Positions 44,925 through 53,338 of a stretch of DNA of 64,000 nucleotides are shown here, one piece after another (the stretch's first letter is position 1; every line of letters begins with the position of its first letter). The notes beneath the pieces were generated by a model. That model did not search any database, was not told the origin of the DNA, and saw only the letters and a list, made by a program, of their open reading frames with translations. Position numbers and translations under genes: made by a program. Where the stretch lies: positions 1 through 64,000 of the forward strand of contig NZ_UAVD01000023.1 of assembly GCF_900460065.1 (NCBI RefSeq), in the 5' to 3' direction. Source of the stretch: Streptomyces griseus. Lineage in GTDB: Bacteria > Actinomycetota > Actinomycetes > Streptomycetales > Streptomycetaceae.

Positions 44925-46136
44925 TCACTGCCGGTATCCGTTGAGGAAGCGGCCGATGCGGCTGATCGCGGCGTCGAGGTCGTCGGCGTACGGGAGGGTG
45001 AGGATGCGGAAGTGGTCCGGGCGCGGCCAGCTGAAGCCGGTGCCCTGCACCACCTGGATCTTCTCCCGCAGCAGCAGGTCCAGCACGAACTTCTCGTCGT
45101 CGACGATCGGGTGCACCTGGGGATCGATGCGCGGGAACGCGTACAGCGCGCCCTTCGGTTTCACGCACGAGACGCCGGGGATCTCGTTCAGCCGCTCCCA
45201 GGCCCGGTCGCGCTGCTCGTGCAGCCGCCCGCCCGGTGCGACCAGCTCCCTGATCGACTGCCGTCCGCCGAGCGCGGCCTGAATGGCGTACTGGGCCGGG
45301 GCGTTGGGGCACAGCCGCATGGAGGCCAGCATGGTCAGGCCCTCCAGGTAGTTGCGGGCGTGCTGCCGCGGACCGGACACCACCATCCAGCCGGACCGGA
45401 AGCCGGCCACCCGGTACGTCTTCGACAGACCGCTGAAGGTGAGGCAGACCAGGTCGGGGGCGAGGACGGCGGCGCTGTGGTGCTCGGCCCCGTCGTAGAG
45501 GATCTGGTCGTAGATCTCGTCGGCGAAGACCATCAGCCCGTGCCGCCGGGCCAGGTCGAGAATGCCTTCGAGGATCTCGCGCGGATAGACCGCGCCCGTG
45601 GGGTTGTTCGGGTTGATGATCACGACGGCCCTGGTCCGGTCGGTGATCTTCGCGGCCATGTCGGCGAGATCCGGGTTCCAGTCGGACTCCTCGTCGCAGA
45701 CGTAGTGCACGGCCTTGCCGCCCGCGAGTGTGGTCACCGCCGTCCACAGCGGGAAGTCCGGGGCCGGGATCAGCACCTCGTCGCCGTCCTCCAGCAGTGC
45801 CTGCACCGCCATGGAGATCAGCTCGGACACCCCGTTGCCGAGGAACACGTCGTCCACGCCGACCTCGGTCAGCCCCATGGCCTGGTAGCGCTGGACCACC
45901 GCCCGCCGGGCCGAGAGGATGCCGCGCGAATCGGTGTAGCCGTGCGCCTGCGGCAGCATCCGGATCATGTCCTGGACGATCTCCTCGGGAGCCTCGAAGC
46001 CGAAGATCGCGGGGTTGCCCGTGTTGAGCCGGAGCACGCTGTGGCCCGCCTCCTCCAGGGCGTTGGCGTGCTCGATGACCGGGCCCCGGATCTCGTAGCA
46101 GACCTCGTTGAGCTTGCTGGACTGCCGGAACTCCAT
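44925..46136 (-). CDS. pyridoxal phosphate-dependent aminotransferase (AlaA-like)
   Basis: This 403-residue fold-type I aminotransferase matches the alanine-synthesising AlaA group. Features are LNTGNPAIFGFEAPEEI, LGNGVSELISMAVQALL, INPNNPTGAVYP, FADEIYDQILYD, and the PLP lysine in TFSGLSKTYRVAGFRSGW. The C-terminus has the substrate-carboxylate Arg in HFRILTLPY. It probably transfers amino groups between glutamate and pyruvate; the exact substrates are inferred. ATG 46136 (MEFRQSSKLNEV) begins the conserved part. It diverges from the HxlR regulator with 67 bases between the starts, which holds two palindromes that may control it. Confidence 0.92.
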   Translation of the reverse strand: MEFRQSSKLNEVCYEIRGPVIEHANALEEAGHSVLRLNTGNPAIFGFEAPEEIVQDMIRMLPQAHGYTDSRGILSARRAVVQRYQAMGLTEVGVDDVFLGNGVSELISMAVQALLEDGDEVLIPAPDFPLWTAVTTLAGGKAVHYVCDEESDWNPDLADMAAKITDRTRAVVIINPNNPTGAVYPREILEGILDLARRHGLMVFADEIYDQILYDGAEHHSAAVLAPDLVCLTFSGLSKTYRVAGFRSGWMVVSGPRQHARNYLEGLTMLASMRLCPNAPAQYAIQAALGGRQSIRELVAPGGRLHEQRDRAWERLNEIPGVSCVKPKGALYAFPRIDPQVHPIVDDEKFVLDLLLREKIQVVQGTGFSWPRPDHFRILTLPYADDLDAAISRIGRFLNGYRQ

Positions 46137-46164
46137 GCGCTGCCTCCCGAGCCGAATTGCGATA

Positions 46165-46199
46165 CTTGGTTTTACCAAGCTGGAGCTTGGAAAGTCCAA
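46165..46199. promoter_or_regulatory. twin operator-like palindromes between aminotransferase and hxlR
   Basis: CTTGG-TTTTA-CCAAG (46165-46179) and TTGGA-AAG-TCCAA (46187-46199) lie 21-22 bases apart centre to centre, two helical turns, in the 67-base divergent promoter region. Both contain an outer CTTGG half-site. They are good candidates for HxlR binding that would control both genes. Confidence 0.6.
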
Positions 46200-46203
46200 C
46201 AAC

Positions 46204-46914
46204 ATGTCTAGACTGCGTCGCATGCCACGTCAGCAGCAGCCAGCAGCACGCCCCGTCCGCCGCCGGAGCTACGACCAGTTCGACGCCACCGCCCGCGCCC
46301 TCGACTCCGTCGGCGACCGGTGGACGCTGCTGATCGTCCGTGAACTGCTGGGCGGGCCGCGCCGGTACACGGACCTCCACGCCGACCTGCCCGGCGTCAG
46401 CACGGACGTGCTGGCCTCCCGTCTGAAGGACATGGAGCAGAGCGGGCTGGCCCTGCGCCGCAAGCTGCCGCCCCCGTCGGCGGCGTCGGTCTACGAGCTG
46501 ACCCCCCGCGGCCACGGCCTGCTGCCCGTCCTCGCCGCCCTCGCCGCGTGGGGGGCGCCCGCCCTCGCCGAGCGCCGCCCCACGGACGCGGTGCGGGCCC
46601 ACTGGTTCGCCCTGCCCCTGCTCGGCGCCCTCACCGGTCTCACCCGGGAGGGCGTCCTCGAAGTCCGGCTGGAGGAGGGCGCGTTCCACCTCCGGGTCGG
46701 TGGGGGAGCGGGTAGCGCGCTCACGGCCGCCGAACCGCTCGCCGCCGTGTACGGATACGGCCCCGCCGACCGCCCCGACGCCCGGATCGTCCTCGACGCC
46801 GAAACGTGTCTGGAGCTCGCGCGGGGCGGGGCCCTGCTCGCGGAGGCGGTCAAGGACGGCCGCGTCGAGGTGCTCGGCGAAGGCCCGCTCGCCGCCGAAC
46901 TGCGGGGCGCCTGA
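46204..46914 (+). CDS. HxlR-family winged-helix transcriptional regulator
   Basis: This 236-residue regulator has the HxlR winged helix at residues 20-115 (ARALDSVGDRWTLLIVRELLGGPRRYTDL, GVSTDVLASRLKDMEQSGL, YELTPRGHGLLPVLAALAAW). The C-terminal 100 residues form an SCP2-like domain of the kind seen in larger HxlR proteins, which may bind a lipid or hydrophobic ligand. ATG 46204 has GGAAAG nine bases upstream; ATG 46222 is an alternative. It probably autoregulates through the adjacent palindromes and may control the divergent aminotransferase. Confidence 0.88.
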   Translation: MSRLRRMPRQQQPAARPVRRRSYDQFDATARALDSVGDRWTLLIVRELLGGPRRYTDLHADLPGVSTDVLASRLKDMEQSGLALRRKLPPPSAASVYELTPRGHGLLPVLAALAAWGAPALAERRPTDAVRAHWFALPLLGALTGLTREGVLEVRLEEGAFHLRVGGGAGSALTAAEPLAAVYGYGPADRPDARIVLDAETCLELARGGALLAEAVKDGRVEVLGEGPLAAELRGA

Positions 46915-46985
46915 ACCTCCCGCACACGAGCGGCCCGACCTCCCGCACACGAGCGGCCCGCCGCCGGTCCGGCGATGATGGGCCC

Positions 46986-47633
46986 GTGCGACTCGAAGCG
47001 ATCACCTGGGAACGGCTGGCCGGCGAACTGGCCCGCCACGCCGACGGACTGTCCGCCGCCGACGGCGGGCCCTGGCTCGCGCTCGGCATCGACGGCGCCC
47101 CGGCCGCCCGCACCGGCGAGAGCGCCGAACGGCTCGCGCGGGAGCTGCGGCTGCTGGGGCGTGCGGTGCTCGTGGTCTCCACCGAGGGTTTCCTGCGTCC
47201 GGCGAGCCTGCGCTTCGAGTACGGGAAGCGGGACCCGGACGCGTACCTCGACGGCTGGTACGACACCGGGGCGCTGTGGCGCGAGGTGTTCGGGCCGCTG
47301 GAGGCGGGCGGCACCGGCCGGGTGCTGCCCGATCTGTGGGACCCGGTGACCGACCGGGCCACCCGCACCCCGTACCACCGCCTGCCCGAGGGCGGAGTGG
47401 TCGTCGTGCACGGCCCGTTCCTGCTGGGGCACTGGTTCCCGTTCGCGCTCGGCGTCCATCTGCGGCTGTCCCCGGGGGCGCTGCGGCGGCGCACGGAGGA
47501 ACCGGAACGCTGGACCCTGCCCGCCTTCGCCCGGTACGAGGACGAGGTCGCGCCCGCGGACCGCGCGGACGTGGTGGTCCGGGCGGACGACCCCTCGCAC
47601 CCCGCCTGGTCGGGGCTGCCCGGGAGCCGGTGA
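46986..47633 (+). CDS. uridine kinase-like protein with a degenerate P-loop
   Basis: This 215-residue protein resembles streptomycete proteins annotated as uridine kinase. The nucleotide-kinase fold is suggested by an N-terminal strand-loop (LALGIDGAPAARTGESAERLA), a FLRPASLRFEYGKRDPDAYLDGWYD segment and VVVVHGPFLLGHWFPFALGVHL. The P-loop position reads GIDGAPAARTGES rather than GxxGxGKS/T: the lysine is absent. ATP phosphotransfer is therefore doubtful and the activity may be lost or changed. The GTG start lies 71 bases past hxlR. The region between contains a duplicated CCTCCCGCACACGAGCGGCC block (near 46916 and 46940). Confidence 0.75.
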   Translation: MRLEAITWERLAGELARHADGLSAADGGPWLALGIDGAPAARTGESAERLARELRLLGRAVLVVSTEGFLRPASLRFEYGKRDPDAYLDGWYDTGALWREVFGPLEAGGTGRVLPDLWDPVTDRATRTPYHRLPEGGVVVVHGPFLLGHWFPFALGVHLRLSPGALRRRTEEPERWTLPAFARYEDEVAPADRADVVVRADDPSHPAWSGLPGSR

Positions 47634-47656
47634 ACGGCGCCCGCCCCGGCCGCCCG

Positions 47657-48568
47657 TCACCGGACCGGCGGCCGGCCGCCCACCGTCGCCACGGCCAGCG
47701 CCCCCGCCCGGCAGCCCTCGGCCGCCGCGGCCAGGTCGTCGGCCCCCGCCAGCAGCGCCGCGAGGAACCCGCCGGTGAACGCGTCGCCCGCCCCCGTCGA
47801 GTCGACCGGCTCGGCCACCCGAGGGGCGGGGACCCGGCCGGTGACCTCGCCCCCGGCGGCCACCACGGCTCCCCGGGCGCCCAGGGTGACGACGACGCGC
47901 GGGAACCACCGGCTCAACTCGGCCGCCGCGGACTCCGGTCGGGTCAGCCCGGTGAGCACGCGGGCCTCGTCGGCGTTCGGCAGCAGCAGTTCGGCGCCCG
48001 CCGCGAACTCCAGGAACCGCCGGGGGCCCAGCTCGCCGAGGAACCCGGCCGACGCCGGATCCACACTGACCGGGACTCCCCGCTCCACGGCCGTGCGCAG
48101 GGCGAGGAGGGCGGCGGCCCGGCTGACCGCCGCGAACAGGAGATAGCCGGAGAGGTGCAGCCGTCCGACGCCGTCGAGCATCGTGGGCGCGAAGTCCTCG
48201 ACGGTCAGCCGCAGCACCGCCCCGCCGTCGGTCAGGAACGTGCGCTCCGCCGCCGCGTCGACCAGGGCGATGACGGTCGCCGTCGGGAACGCGTCGTCCA
48301 CCGCCAGCAACGGCCGCACCCCCGCCCGCTCCAGCTCCTCCCGGTGCCAGCCGGCCGACTCCGCCCCGGCCCTGGCCAGCAGCCGCGCGTCCGCGCACCC
48401 CGAACGCACGGCCCAGCAGGCGACGTTGGCCCCCGCGCCGCCCGGCAGCGTACGGATCAGGGCCGCCGTGTCCGTACCGTGGGCGAGCGCGGATCCGTAC
48501 CGCGCCACCACGTCCGTGACCACGTCCCCCACCACCAGCAGCCCGCCGCCCCCCTCCGGACTCCTCAC
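47657..48568 (-). CDS. psuK: PfkB-family kinase, probable pseudouridine kinase
   Basis: This 303-residue ribokinase-family enzyme has signature 1 GGAGANVACWAVRSG, a substrate segment VSVDPASAGFLGEL and signature 2 DSTGAGDAFTGGFLAALLAG with the catalytic Asp. Its GTG start overlaps the stop of the pseudouridine-5'-phosphate glycosidase gene (GTGA). That pairing points to phosphorylation of pseudouridine, the step before PsuG acts. The symbol is inferred from context, since PfkB specificity cannot be read from sequence alone. It converges on the uridine-kinase-like gene with 23 bases between. Confidence 0.85.
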   Translation of the reverse strand: MRSPEGGGGLLVVGDVVTDVVARYGSALAHGTDTAALIRTLPGGAGANVACWAVRSGCADARLLARAGAESAGWHREELERAGVRPLLAVDDAFPTATVIALVDAAAERTFLTDGGAVLRLTVEDFAPTMLDGVGRLHLSGYLLFAAVSRAAALLALRTAVERGVPVSVDPASAGFLGELGPRRFLEFAAGAELLLPNADEARVLTGLTRPESAAAELSRWFPRVVVTLGARGAVVAAGGEVTGRVPAPRVAEPVDSTGAGDAFTGGFLAALLAGADDLAAAAEGCRAGALAVATVGGRPPVR

Positions 48569-49536
48569 CGGGCGTCCGCCGCCGCGACCGCGATCCGCGC
48601 CGCGAGAGTCACGTTGCCGCGGACGGCCGCCAGATTCGCCTCCAGCGACGCCCCCTCGGTGCGCCGCGTCAACTGGTCCAGCAGGAACGGGGTCACGCCC
48701 TGCCCCGAGATGCCCCGCTCCCGGCACGCGTCCAGCGCCTGAGCCAGTACCCGGTCGTGCAGCACCGGATCCAACTGGTCCCTCTCCGCTACGGGGTTGG
48801 CGACGATCAGCGCGCCCACCGGGCCGCCCAGCGCCTCCCTCGCCCGGATCACCTCCGCCACCTCCTCGGGGCTGTGCACCGTCCAGTCGACGGGCTCGCC
48901 GGAGCTGCTCAGGTAGAAGCCGGGGAAGTGCCCGGTGCCGTAGCCGACGACGGGGACGCCGAGGGTCTCCAGCCGCTGGAGGGTGGCCGGGACGTCGAGG
49001 ATCGACTTCACCCCCGCGCAGACCACGGTGATCCCGGTGCGGGCGAGCAGCCGCAGATCGGCCGACTCGTCCTGGTTCTCGGCCCACTCCCGGTGCACGC
49101 CGCCGAGACCGCCCGTCGCGAAGACACCGATCCCCGCCCGCGCCGCCAGGAACGCCGTTGCGGACACCGTGGTCGCCCCGTCGGCCCCGGCGGCGAGCGC
49201 CGGAGCGAGATCGCGGTGCCCGAGCTTGCGCACCGCCGGGTCTCCCGCGACGCGCTCCAACTGGTCCCCGTCCAGGCCGATCCTGGCCCGGCCGTCCAGC
49301 ACGGCGACGGTGGCGGGGACGGCGCCCGCCGACCGGACGAGCCCCTCCAACTCCCGGGCCACGGACAGGTTGCGGGGCCGTGGCAGACCGTGCGCGATGA
49401 TCGTCGACTCCAGGGCCACGACGGGCAGACCGGTGCTCAGGGCGGCCCGCACCTCCGCCGAGAGCAGGGGTTCGTAGGCGTTCGTCCCGGGGTTGTCGCG
49501 CGGCGCGGGACGTCGGTCCGATGGGTTCTGAGGCAT
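48565..49536 (-). CDS. psuG: pseudouridine-5'-phosphate glycosidase
   Basis: This 323-residue enzyme splits the C-C bond of pseudouridine 5'-phosphate to uracil and ribose 5-phosphate. Family motifs are ALESTIIAHGLPRPRN, the catalytic-lysine region VRKLGHRDLAPALAAGADGATTVSAT, FATGGLGGVHR, CAGVKSILDVPATLQRLETL and PVAERDQLD. With the downstream kinase it forms a complete pathway for salvage or breakdown of pseudouridine from RNA turnover. ATG 49536 (MPQNPSD) is the start. It diverges from the cupin gene. Confidence 0.94.
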   Translation of the reverse strand: MPQNPSDRRPAPRDNPGTNAYEPLLSAEVRAALSTGLPVVALESTIIAHGLPRPRNLSVARELEGLVRSAGAVPATVAVLDGRARIGLDGDQLERVAGDPAVRKLGHRDLAPALAAGADGATTVSATAFLAARAGIGVFATGGLGGVHREWAENQDESADLRLLARTGITVVCAGVKSILDVPATLQRLETLGVPVVGYGTGHFPGFYLSSSGEPVDWTVHSPEEVAEVIRAREALGGPVGALIVANPVAERDQLDPVLHDRVLAQALDACRERGISGQGVTPFLLDQLTRRTEGASLEANLAAVRGNVTLAARIAVAAADAR

Positions 49537-49640
49537 GCCCCATCCCTGTCGCGGCCGCGAGGGGCGCAAACCACGGCCGGTCCCGCCGGGGCGGGTCCTG
49601 GCCACGGAGTGGCCGGAAGGGGCCGCTAGGGTGACCGGCC

Positions 49641-50003
49641 ATGACGACAAACGACCAGGTCCCCGCCTCCTTCTCCGTGTACGTCCCGGACGCCGAACTC
49701 GTACCGGAGCCCCTCGATCCGGCGCAGATCGTCTCGGGCGATCCCGTGGTGACGGGCAAGGTGCTGTCGGAATCGGCCGACGGCAGGCAGATCCGGGGGA
49801 TCTGGCAGATCACCCCCGGCGTGGTCACCGACACCGAGGCGAACGAACTGTTCGTGGTCGTCAGCGGACGGGCCACGGTCGAGGTTGAGGGCGGGGCGAC
49901 ACTGGAGATCGGCCCGGGGGACGCCTGCGTGCTGCGCGAGGGCGACCGGACGACCTGGACGGTTCACGAGACCCTCCGCAAGGCCTACCACATCAGCCTC
50001 TGA
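49641..50003 (+). CDS. cupin-domain protein
   Basis: A 120-residue single-domain cupin: VSGRATVEVEGGATLEIGPGDACVLREGDRTTW covers the second cupin motif. The first motif (WQITPGVVTDTEANELFVV) keeps the Glu but lacks the usual pair of metal-binding His residues, so it may not bind metal in the classic way. Proteins of this type are often annotated as (S)-ureidoglycine-like or RmlC-like cupins; no substrate can be assigned. TAGGGT (49627-49632) stands eight bases before the ATG, so the transcript is probably leaderless. Confidence 0.85.
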   Translation: MTTNDQVPASFSVYVPDAELVPEPLDPAQIVSGDPVVTGKVLSESADGRQIRGIWQITPGVVTDTEANELFVVVSGRATVEVEGGATLEIGPGDACVLREGDRTTWTVHETLRKAYHISL

Positions 50004-50106
50004 GGACCGTGGCCGATAACCGCGGGCGCGCCGGCGGCGCGCCCGGGGCCCGCGGCGGCCGTGGCGGCCGGTGGCCGCTGTGGCCGGGGTGCGGACCGGT
50101 GGCGTG

Positions 50107-51381
50107 TCAGCCGCCGACCGCTCCCGGCCGCCGCAGCGACCGGCGCAGCGCGAGCGCGGCGACCGGCAGCAGCAGCGCGGCCCCGATCGCGTTGAGGAGG
50201 CCGTATCCCCACTGGGCGACGATCGCCCCGGCCGCCGCCCCGCCGATCGCCGCCGCCGCGTTCATGGTCAGGTCCGACAGCCCCTGCACCGAGGCCTGGG
50301 CCGACCGCGGCACCGCGTCGGTGAGCAGCGCCGAACCGGCGATCATCCCCGCCGACCAGCCGAGGCCCAGCAGGAACAGGCCCGCGGCGGTCTGCCCGTG
50401 CCGGGGCCCTGCGGTGCCCGCCAACAGCGCGGCGCAGCTCAGCAGTCCGACGGCCAGGCCGATCACGGCCGGTCGGCCGAACCGGTCGGCCAGCCACCCC
50501 ATCACCGGGGAGAACGCGTACATGCCCGCGATGTGCCCGCTGATCACGAGCCCGATCAGTTGGAGACCGGCGCCGTGCCGGCCCAGATCGACCGGGGTCA
50601 TGACCATGATCGACACCATGGCGGTGTGCGACACGGTGACCGTCAGCAGGGCGAGCCGCGCCATCGGCGACGCCCGGACGGCCGCGATCCCGGCGCGCAG
50701 CGAGCGCTCGCGCGACGTTGTCGGGCCCTCCGGAGCCAGGGCGCGGGCGGTCAGGAGCGGATCGGGGCGCAACGCCAGCGCCACCACCGCTCCCGCGAGC
50801 AGGAACACGGCGGCCGAGCACAGGTACGGCCCGGCGGCCTCGGGCACCCGCGTACCGCGGAACAGCCGGCTCGCCGGAGCCGAGATGTTGGGGCCCACGA
50901 CCGAGCCGATCGTGGTGGCCCAGACGACGGTGGAGATCGCCCGGCCCCGCCGCTCCGGCCCCACCAGGTCGGCCGCCGCGAACCGGGCCTGGAGACCGGC
51001 CAGGGACCCCGCGCCGAACGCGGTCATGCCGAGCAGCAGCAGCGGGAAACTGGGCAGCATCGTGGCGAGGACCACCAGCCCGCCGCCCAGCGCACCGATC
51101 AGATAGGCGAGCGCCAGGCCGGACCTGCGGCCCCTGGCGGTCATCAGGGCGGCCAGCGGCAGCGACAGCAGCGCCGTGCCGACGACGGACGCGGTCGGGG
51201 CCAGCCCGGACAGCGCCTCCGACCCGCTCACCTCGGCGGCCAGCACCGGGGCCAGGGTGATGCCGACGGCCACGCCGAGGCCGCCGAGTATCTGGCTGAC
51301 GACGAGCACGGTCGACGTCCGGCGCCGGAGGGCCGGCAGCCCGGCGGCCGTGGCCCGGGGGAGGGAGAGGGGTCGTGTCAC
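50107..51381 (-). CDS. MFS transporter
   Basis: This 424-residue protein has about 12 hydrophobic segments and the MFS loop motifs (LPLAALMTARGRRSGLALA between helices 2 and 3, and GWLADRFGRPAVIGLAVGLL between helices 8 and 9). It is probably a proton-driven exporter of small molecules; the substrate is unknown. The start is GTG at 51381. The upstream region up to ogt holds an 18-bp tandem repeat. Confidence 0.88.
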   Translation of the reverse strand: MTRPLSLPRATAAGLPALRRRTSTVLVVSQILGGLGVAVGITLAPVLAAEVSGSEALSGLAPTASVVGTALLSLPLAALMTARGRRSGLALAYLIGALGGGLVVLATMLPSFPLLLLGMTAFGAGSLAGLQARFAAADLVGPERRGRAISTVVWATTIGSVVGPNISAPASRLFRGTRVPEAAGPYLCSAAVFLLAGAVVALALRPDPLLTARALAPEGPTTSRERSLRAGIAAVRASPMARLALLTVTVSHTAMVSIMVMTPVDLGRHGAGLQLIGLVISGHIAGMYAFSPVMGWLADRFGRPAVIGLAVGLLSCAALLAGTAGPRHGQTAAGLFLLGLGWSAGMIAGSALLTDAVPRSAQASVQGLSDLTMNAAAAIGGAAAGAIVAQWGYGLLNAIGAALLLPVAALALRRSLRRPGAVGG

Positions 51382-51486
51382 CGGCGCAGTGTGTCACCGC
51401 CCGACCGCCGCCGTGCACCCGGACGGGTGAACGGGCCCCTGTCGGGTCCCCCACCGGGCCTCTGCCGGGTCCCCCCGGGTCCCTGC

Positions 51487-51597
51487 CGGGCCCCCGGACT
51501 CCGCCGGGCCCCCGGACTCCGCCGGGCCCCCGGACTCCGCCGGGCCCCCGGACTCCGCCGGGCCCCCGCGGACTCGCCGGGCCCTCCGCGCACTCGC
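51487..51597. repeat. 18-bp GC-rich tandem repeat between ogt and the MFS gene
   Basis: Four perfect copies of CGGGCCCCCGGACTCCGC start at 51487, 51505, 51523 and 51541. Two degenerate copies follow (51559 and 51578), and related CGGGTCCC blocks precede them from about 51430. Each unit holds the self-complementary core CCGGG-CC-CCCGG, so the RNA or single strand could form a string of hairpins. The array lies downstream of ogt and upstream of the MFS gene, and may act as the ogt terminator. Confidence 0.85.
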
Positions 51598-51605
51598 CGA
51601 CGGGC

Positions 51606-52163
51606 CTAGAACAGCGGCTGCGGCAGGACCCCCTCCAGCGCCAGCAACTGCCGCTTGGTCTCCAGACCGCCGCCGAACCCGCCCAGGCCCCCGTCGCTCT
51701 CCACCACCCGGTGGCACGGCACCACGACCGGCAGCGGGTTGGCCCCCATGGCCGCGCCCACCGCCTGCGCCGCCTCCGGCCGGCCGACCCGCGCGGCCAG
51801 CTCCCCGTACCCGACGACCGTCCCGTAGGGCACCCCGGACGCCAGCTCGCGGAGCACCTCCCGGTGGAACCCGGCCGTCAGCGACCAGTCCAGTGCCAGG
51901 TCGAAGTCCTGCCGCTCGCCCGCGAAGTACGCCGCGAGCCGGCGCACGGGCCCGGCGAGCCGGGCCGATCCGGGCGCCTGGACCGGCTCCGCGCCGAACC
52001 GGGTCCGCAGGCGGTCGAGGGCCGCGTCCCGCACGGCGGGGCGGGCGTGGAAGTCCACGCTGACCAGCCCTGTCCCCGTAGCGGCGAGCAGCAGTGGGCC
52101 GATGCCGCTGTCCACGACGGCCCACTCGACGGCCGGATCGGCACCGGCCCCGTAGCTGTTCAT
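51606..52163 (-). CDS. ogt: methylated-DNA--protein-cysteine methyltransferase
   Basis: This 185-residue suicide enzyme repairs O6-alkylguanine by moving the alkyl group to its own cysteine. The active site PVVVPCHRVVESDGGLGGFGGG is intact, and VPYGTVVGYGELAARVGRPEAAQAVG forms the DNA-binding helix-turn-helix. The C-terminus GLETKRQLLALEGV is typical. It is preceded by a DNA-damage promoter nearly identical to that of uvrB, and the ATG should be at or next to the mRNA 5' end. Confidence 0.95.
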   Translation of the reverse strand: MNSYGAGADPAVEWAVVDSGIGPLLLAATGTGLVSVDFHARPAVRDAALDRLRTRFGAEPVQAPGSARLAGPVRRLAAYFAGERQDFDLALDWSLTAGFHREVLRELASGVPYGTVVGYGELAARVGRPEAAQAVGAAMGANPLPVVVPCHRVVESDGGLGGFGGGLETKRQLLALEGVLPQPLF

Positions 52164-52169
52164 GCCGCC

Positions 52170-52191
52170 ACCGTACGGCCCGCCACTGACA
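52170..52191 (-). promoter_or_regulatory. PafBC-type DNA-damage promoter of ogt
   Basis: On the minus strand, TGTCAGTG (52191-52184), eight bases, then TACGGT (52175-52170), then six bases to the ATG at 52163. Box, spacer and -10 agree with the consensus, and the block from TGTCAGTG to GGTGG is nearly the same as upstream of uvrB. Confidence 0.8.
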
Positions 52192-52195
52192 GCGG

Positions 52196-52226
52196 GGGGC
52201 CCGTCGGCGGGAAACCGACGGGCCCC
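52196..52226 (-). terminator. terminator of the glycerophosphodiesterase gene
   Basis: GGGGCCCGTCGG (52196-52207) pairs perfectly with CCGACGGGCCCC (52215-52226) around a seven-base loop, just past the stop at 52233. It also separates this gene from the ogt promoter. Confidence 0.9.
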
Positions 52227-52232
52227 GCCGCG

Positions 52233-53108
52233 TCAGCTCGTCGCGTCGCGCACCACGTCGGGGAAGTTGGTGATGATGCCGTCGACCCCGTAGTCGCGGG
52301 CCTTCACCGCGTCGGCCGCCTTGTTGACCGTCCACGTGTTCACCCGCAGACGCTTGCCGTGCGGGCCCTTGAGCCGCTGCACGGCCGCCACGTAGTCGGC
52401 GCCGATCGTCGCGTAGGAGGGGTTGATCTGATCGGTGAACGCCGCGTACGACGGCAGGTCGGCCACGGCGGGTGTGCCCAGGAAGCCGGTCGTGATGTCG
52501 GGGCGCAGGCTGTGCACCGTCTTCACGCTGTCGGCGCCGAAGCTCTGGATGACCAGCCGGCTGCGTACGTGGGAGCGGTCCAGCCACCCCGAACGTCCCA
52601 GGACCCGGATGATGTCCCGCTCGATGCCCGGGTAGGTCGCCGGGCTCTTGATCTCCAGGAGCAGCTTCTGCCGGTTGCGCTCCATGCGGTGCAGGAACTG
52701 GGTGAGCGTCGGCACCCGCGCCCCGGCGAACCGCTCTCCGAACCAGCTGCCCGCGTCGAGCTTCGCCAGCTCCGCCGCGGTGAAGTCCTTGACCGCCCAC
52801 GGCGCCCGGTCCGGGTAGACCTGCTCGGCGTCCGTCGTGCGCTTCAGGTCGTTGTCGTGCAGCACGACGAGCACGCCGTCACGGGTGCGGTGCACGTCGT
52901 TCTCGACCCACTCGATGCCGAGCGCGTCGGCGGCGTCGACGGCGGCGAGGGTGTTCTCCGGCGCGTAGCCCGACGCCCCCCGGTGGGCCACGACGACCGG
53001 GGCGTCCTGCCGCTCCGGGGCCTCGGGCCGGTCGGCGGGCAGGAGCAGGGCGCCGGCGCCGAGCAGAGCGGCGGCCGTGGTGGAGGCGGTGGCGGTGCGG
53101 ACGAACAC
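52233..53108 (-). CDS. secreted glycerophosphodiester phosphodiesterase
   Basis: This 291-residue enzyme hydrolyses glycerophosphodiesters to glycerol 3-phosphate and an alcohol. A signal sequence (TATASTTAAALLGAGALLLPA) precedes the GDPD domain. The metal and catalytic motifs are VVAHRGASGYAPENT, WVENDVHRTRDGVLVVLHD (conserved E, D and HD) and LLLEIKSP. The C-terminal block VNTWTVNKAADAVKARDYGVDGIITNFPD is characteristic. The start is GTG at 53108. It may scavenge phosphate or glycerol from lipids outside the cell. Confidence 0.92.
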   Translation of the reverse strand: MFVRTATASTTAAALLGAGALLLPADRPEAPERQDAPVVVAHRGASGYAPENTLAAVDAADALGIEWVENDVHRTRDGVLVVLHDNDLKRTTDAEQVYPDRAPWAVKDFTAAELAKLDAGSWFGERFAGARVPTLTQFLHRMERNRQKLLLEIKSPATYPGIERDIIRVLGRSGWLDRSHVRSRLVIQSFGADSVKTVHSLRPDITTGFLGTPAVADLPSYAAFTDQINPSYATIGADYVAAVQRLKGPHGKRLRVNTWTVNKAADAVKARDYGVDGIITNFPDVVRDATS

Positions 53109-53338
53109 GGGGACTCCTCACGTCGGGAGTGTGCGGACACGCAGAGAGTGACAGCGGCCCGCCAACGCCCGGCGGGGCGGCGATGGCCGCGAAATGAACG
53201 GAACCTTCGATCCCGGGGCCACCGCCGGAGCACGCCCCCGTGGCCATGCCGATAAAATGTCTCTTCTTTGTCTGCCCGCCGGGACTCGCCCCTTGGGGAC
53301 CCTCCTCGACCCCGGGCTTTTTCGAAGGGCGTACGCGC

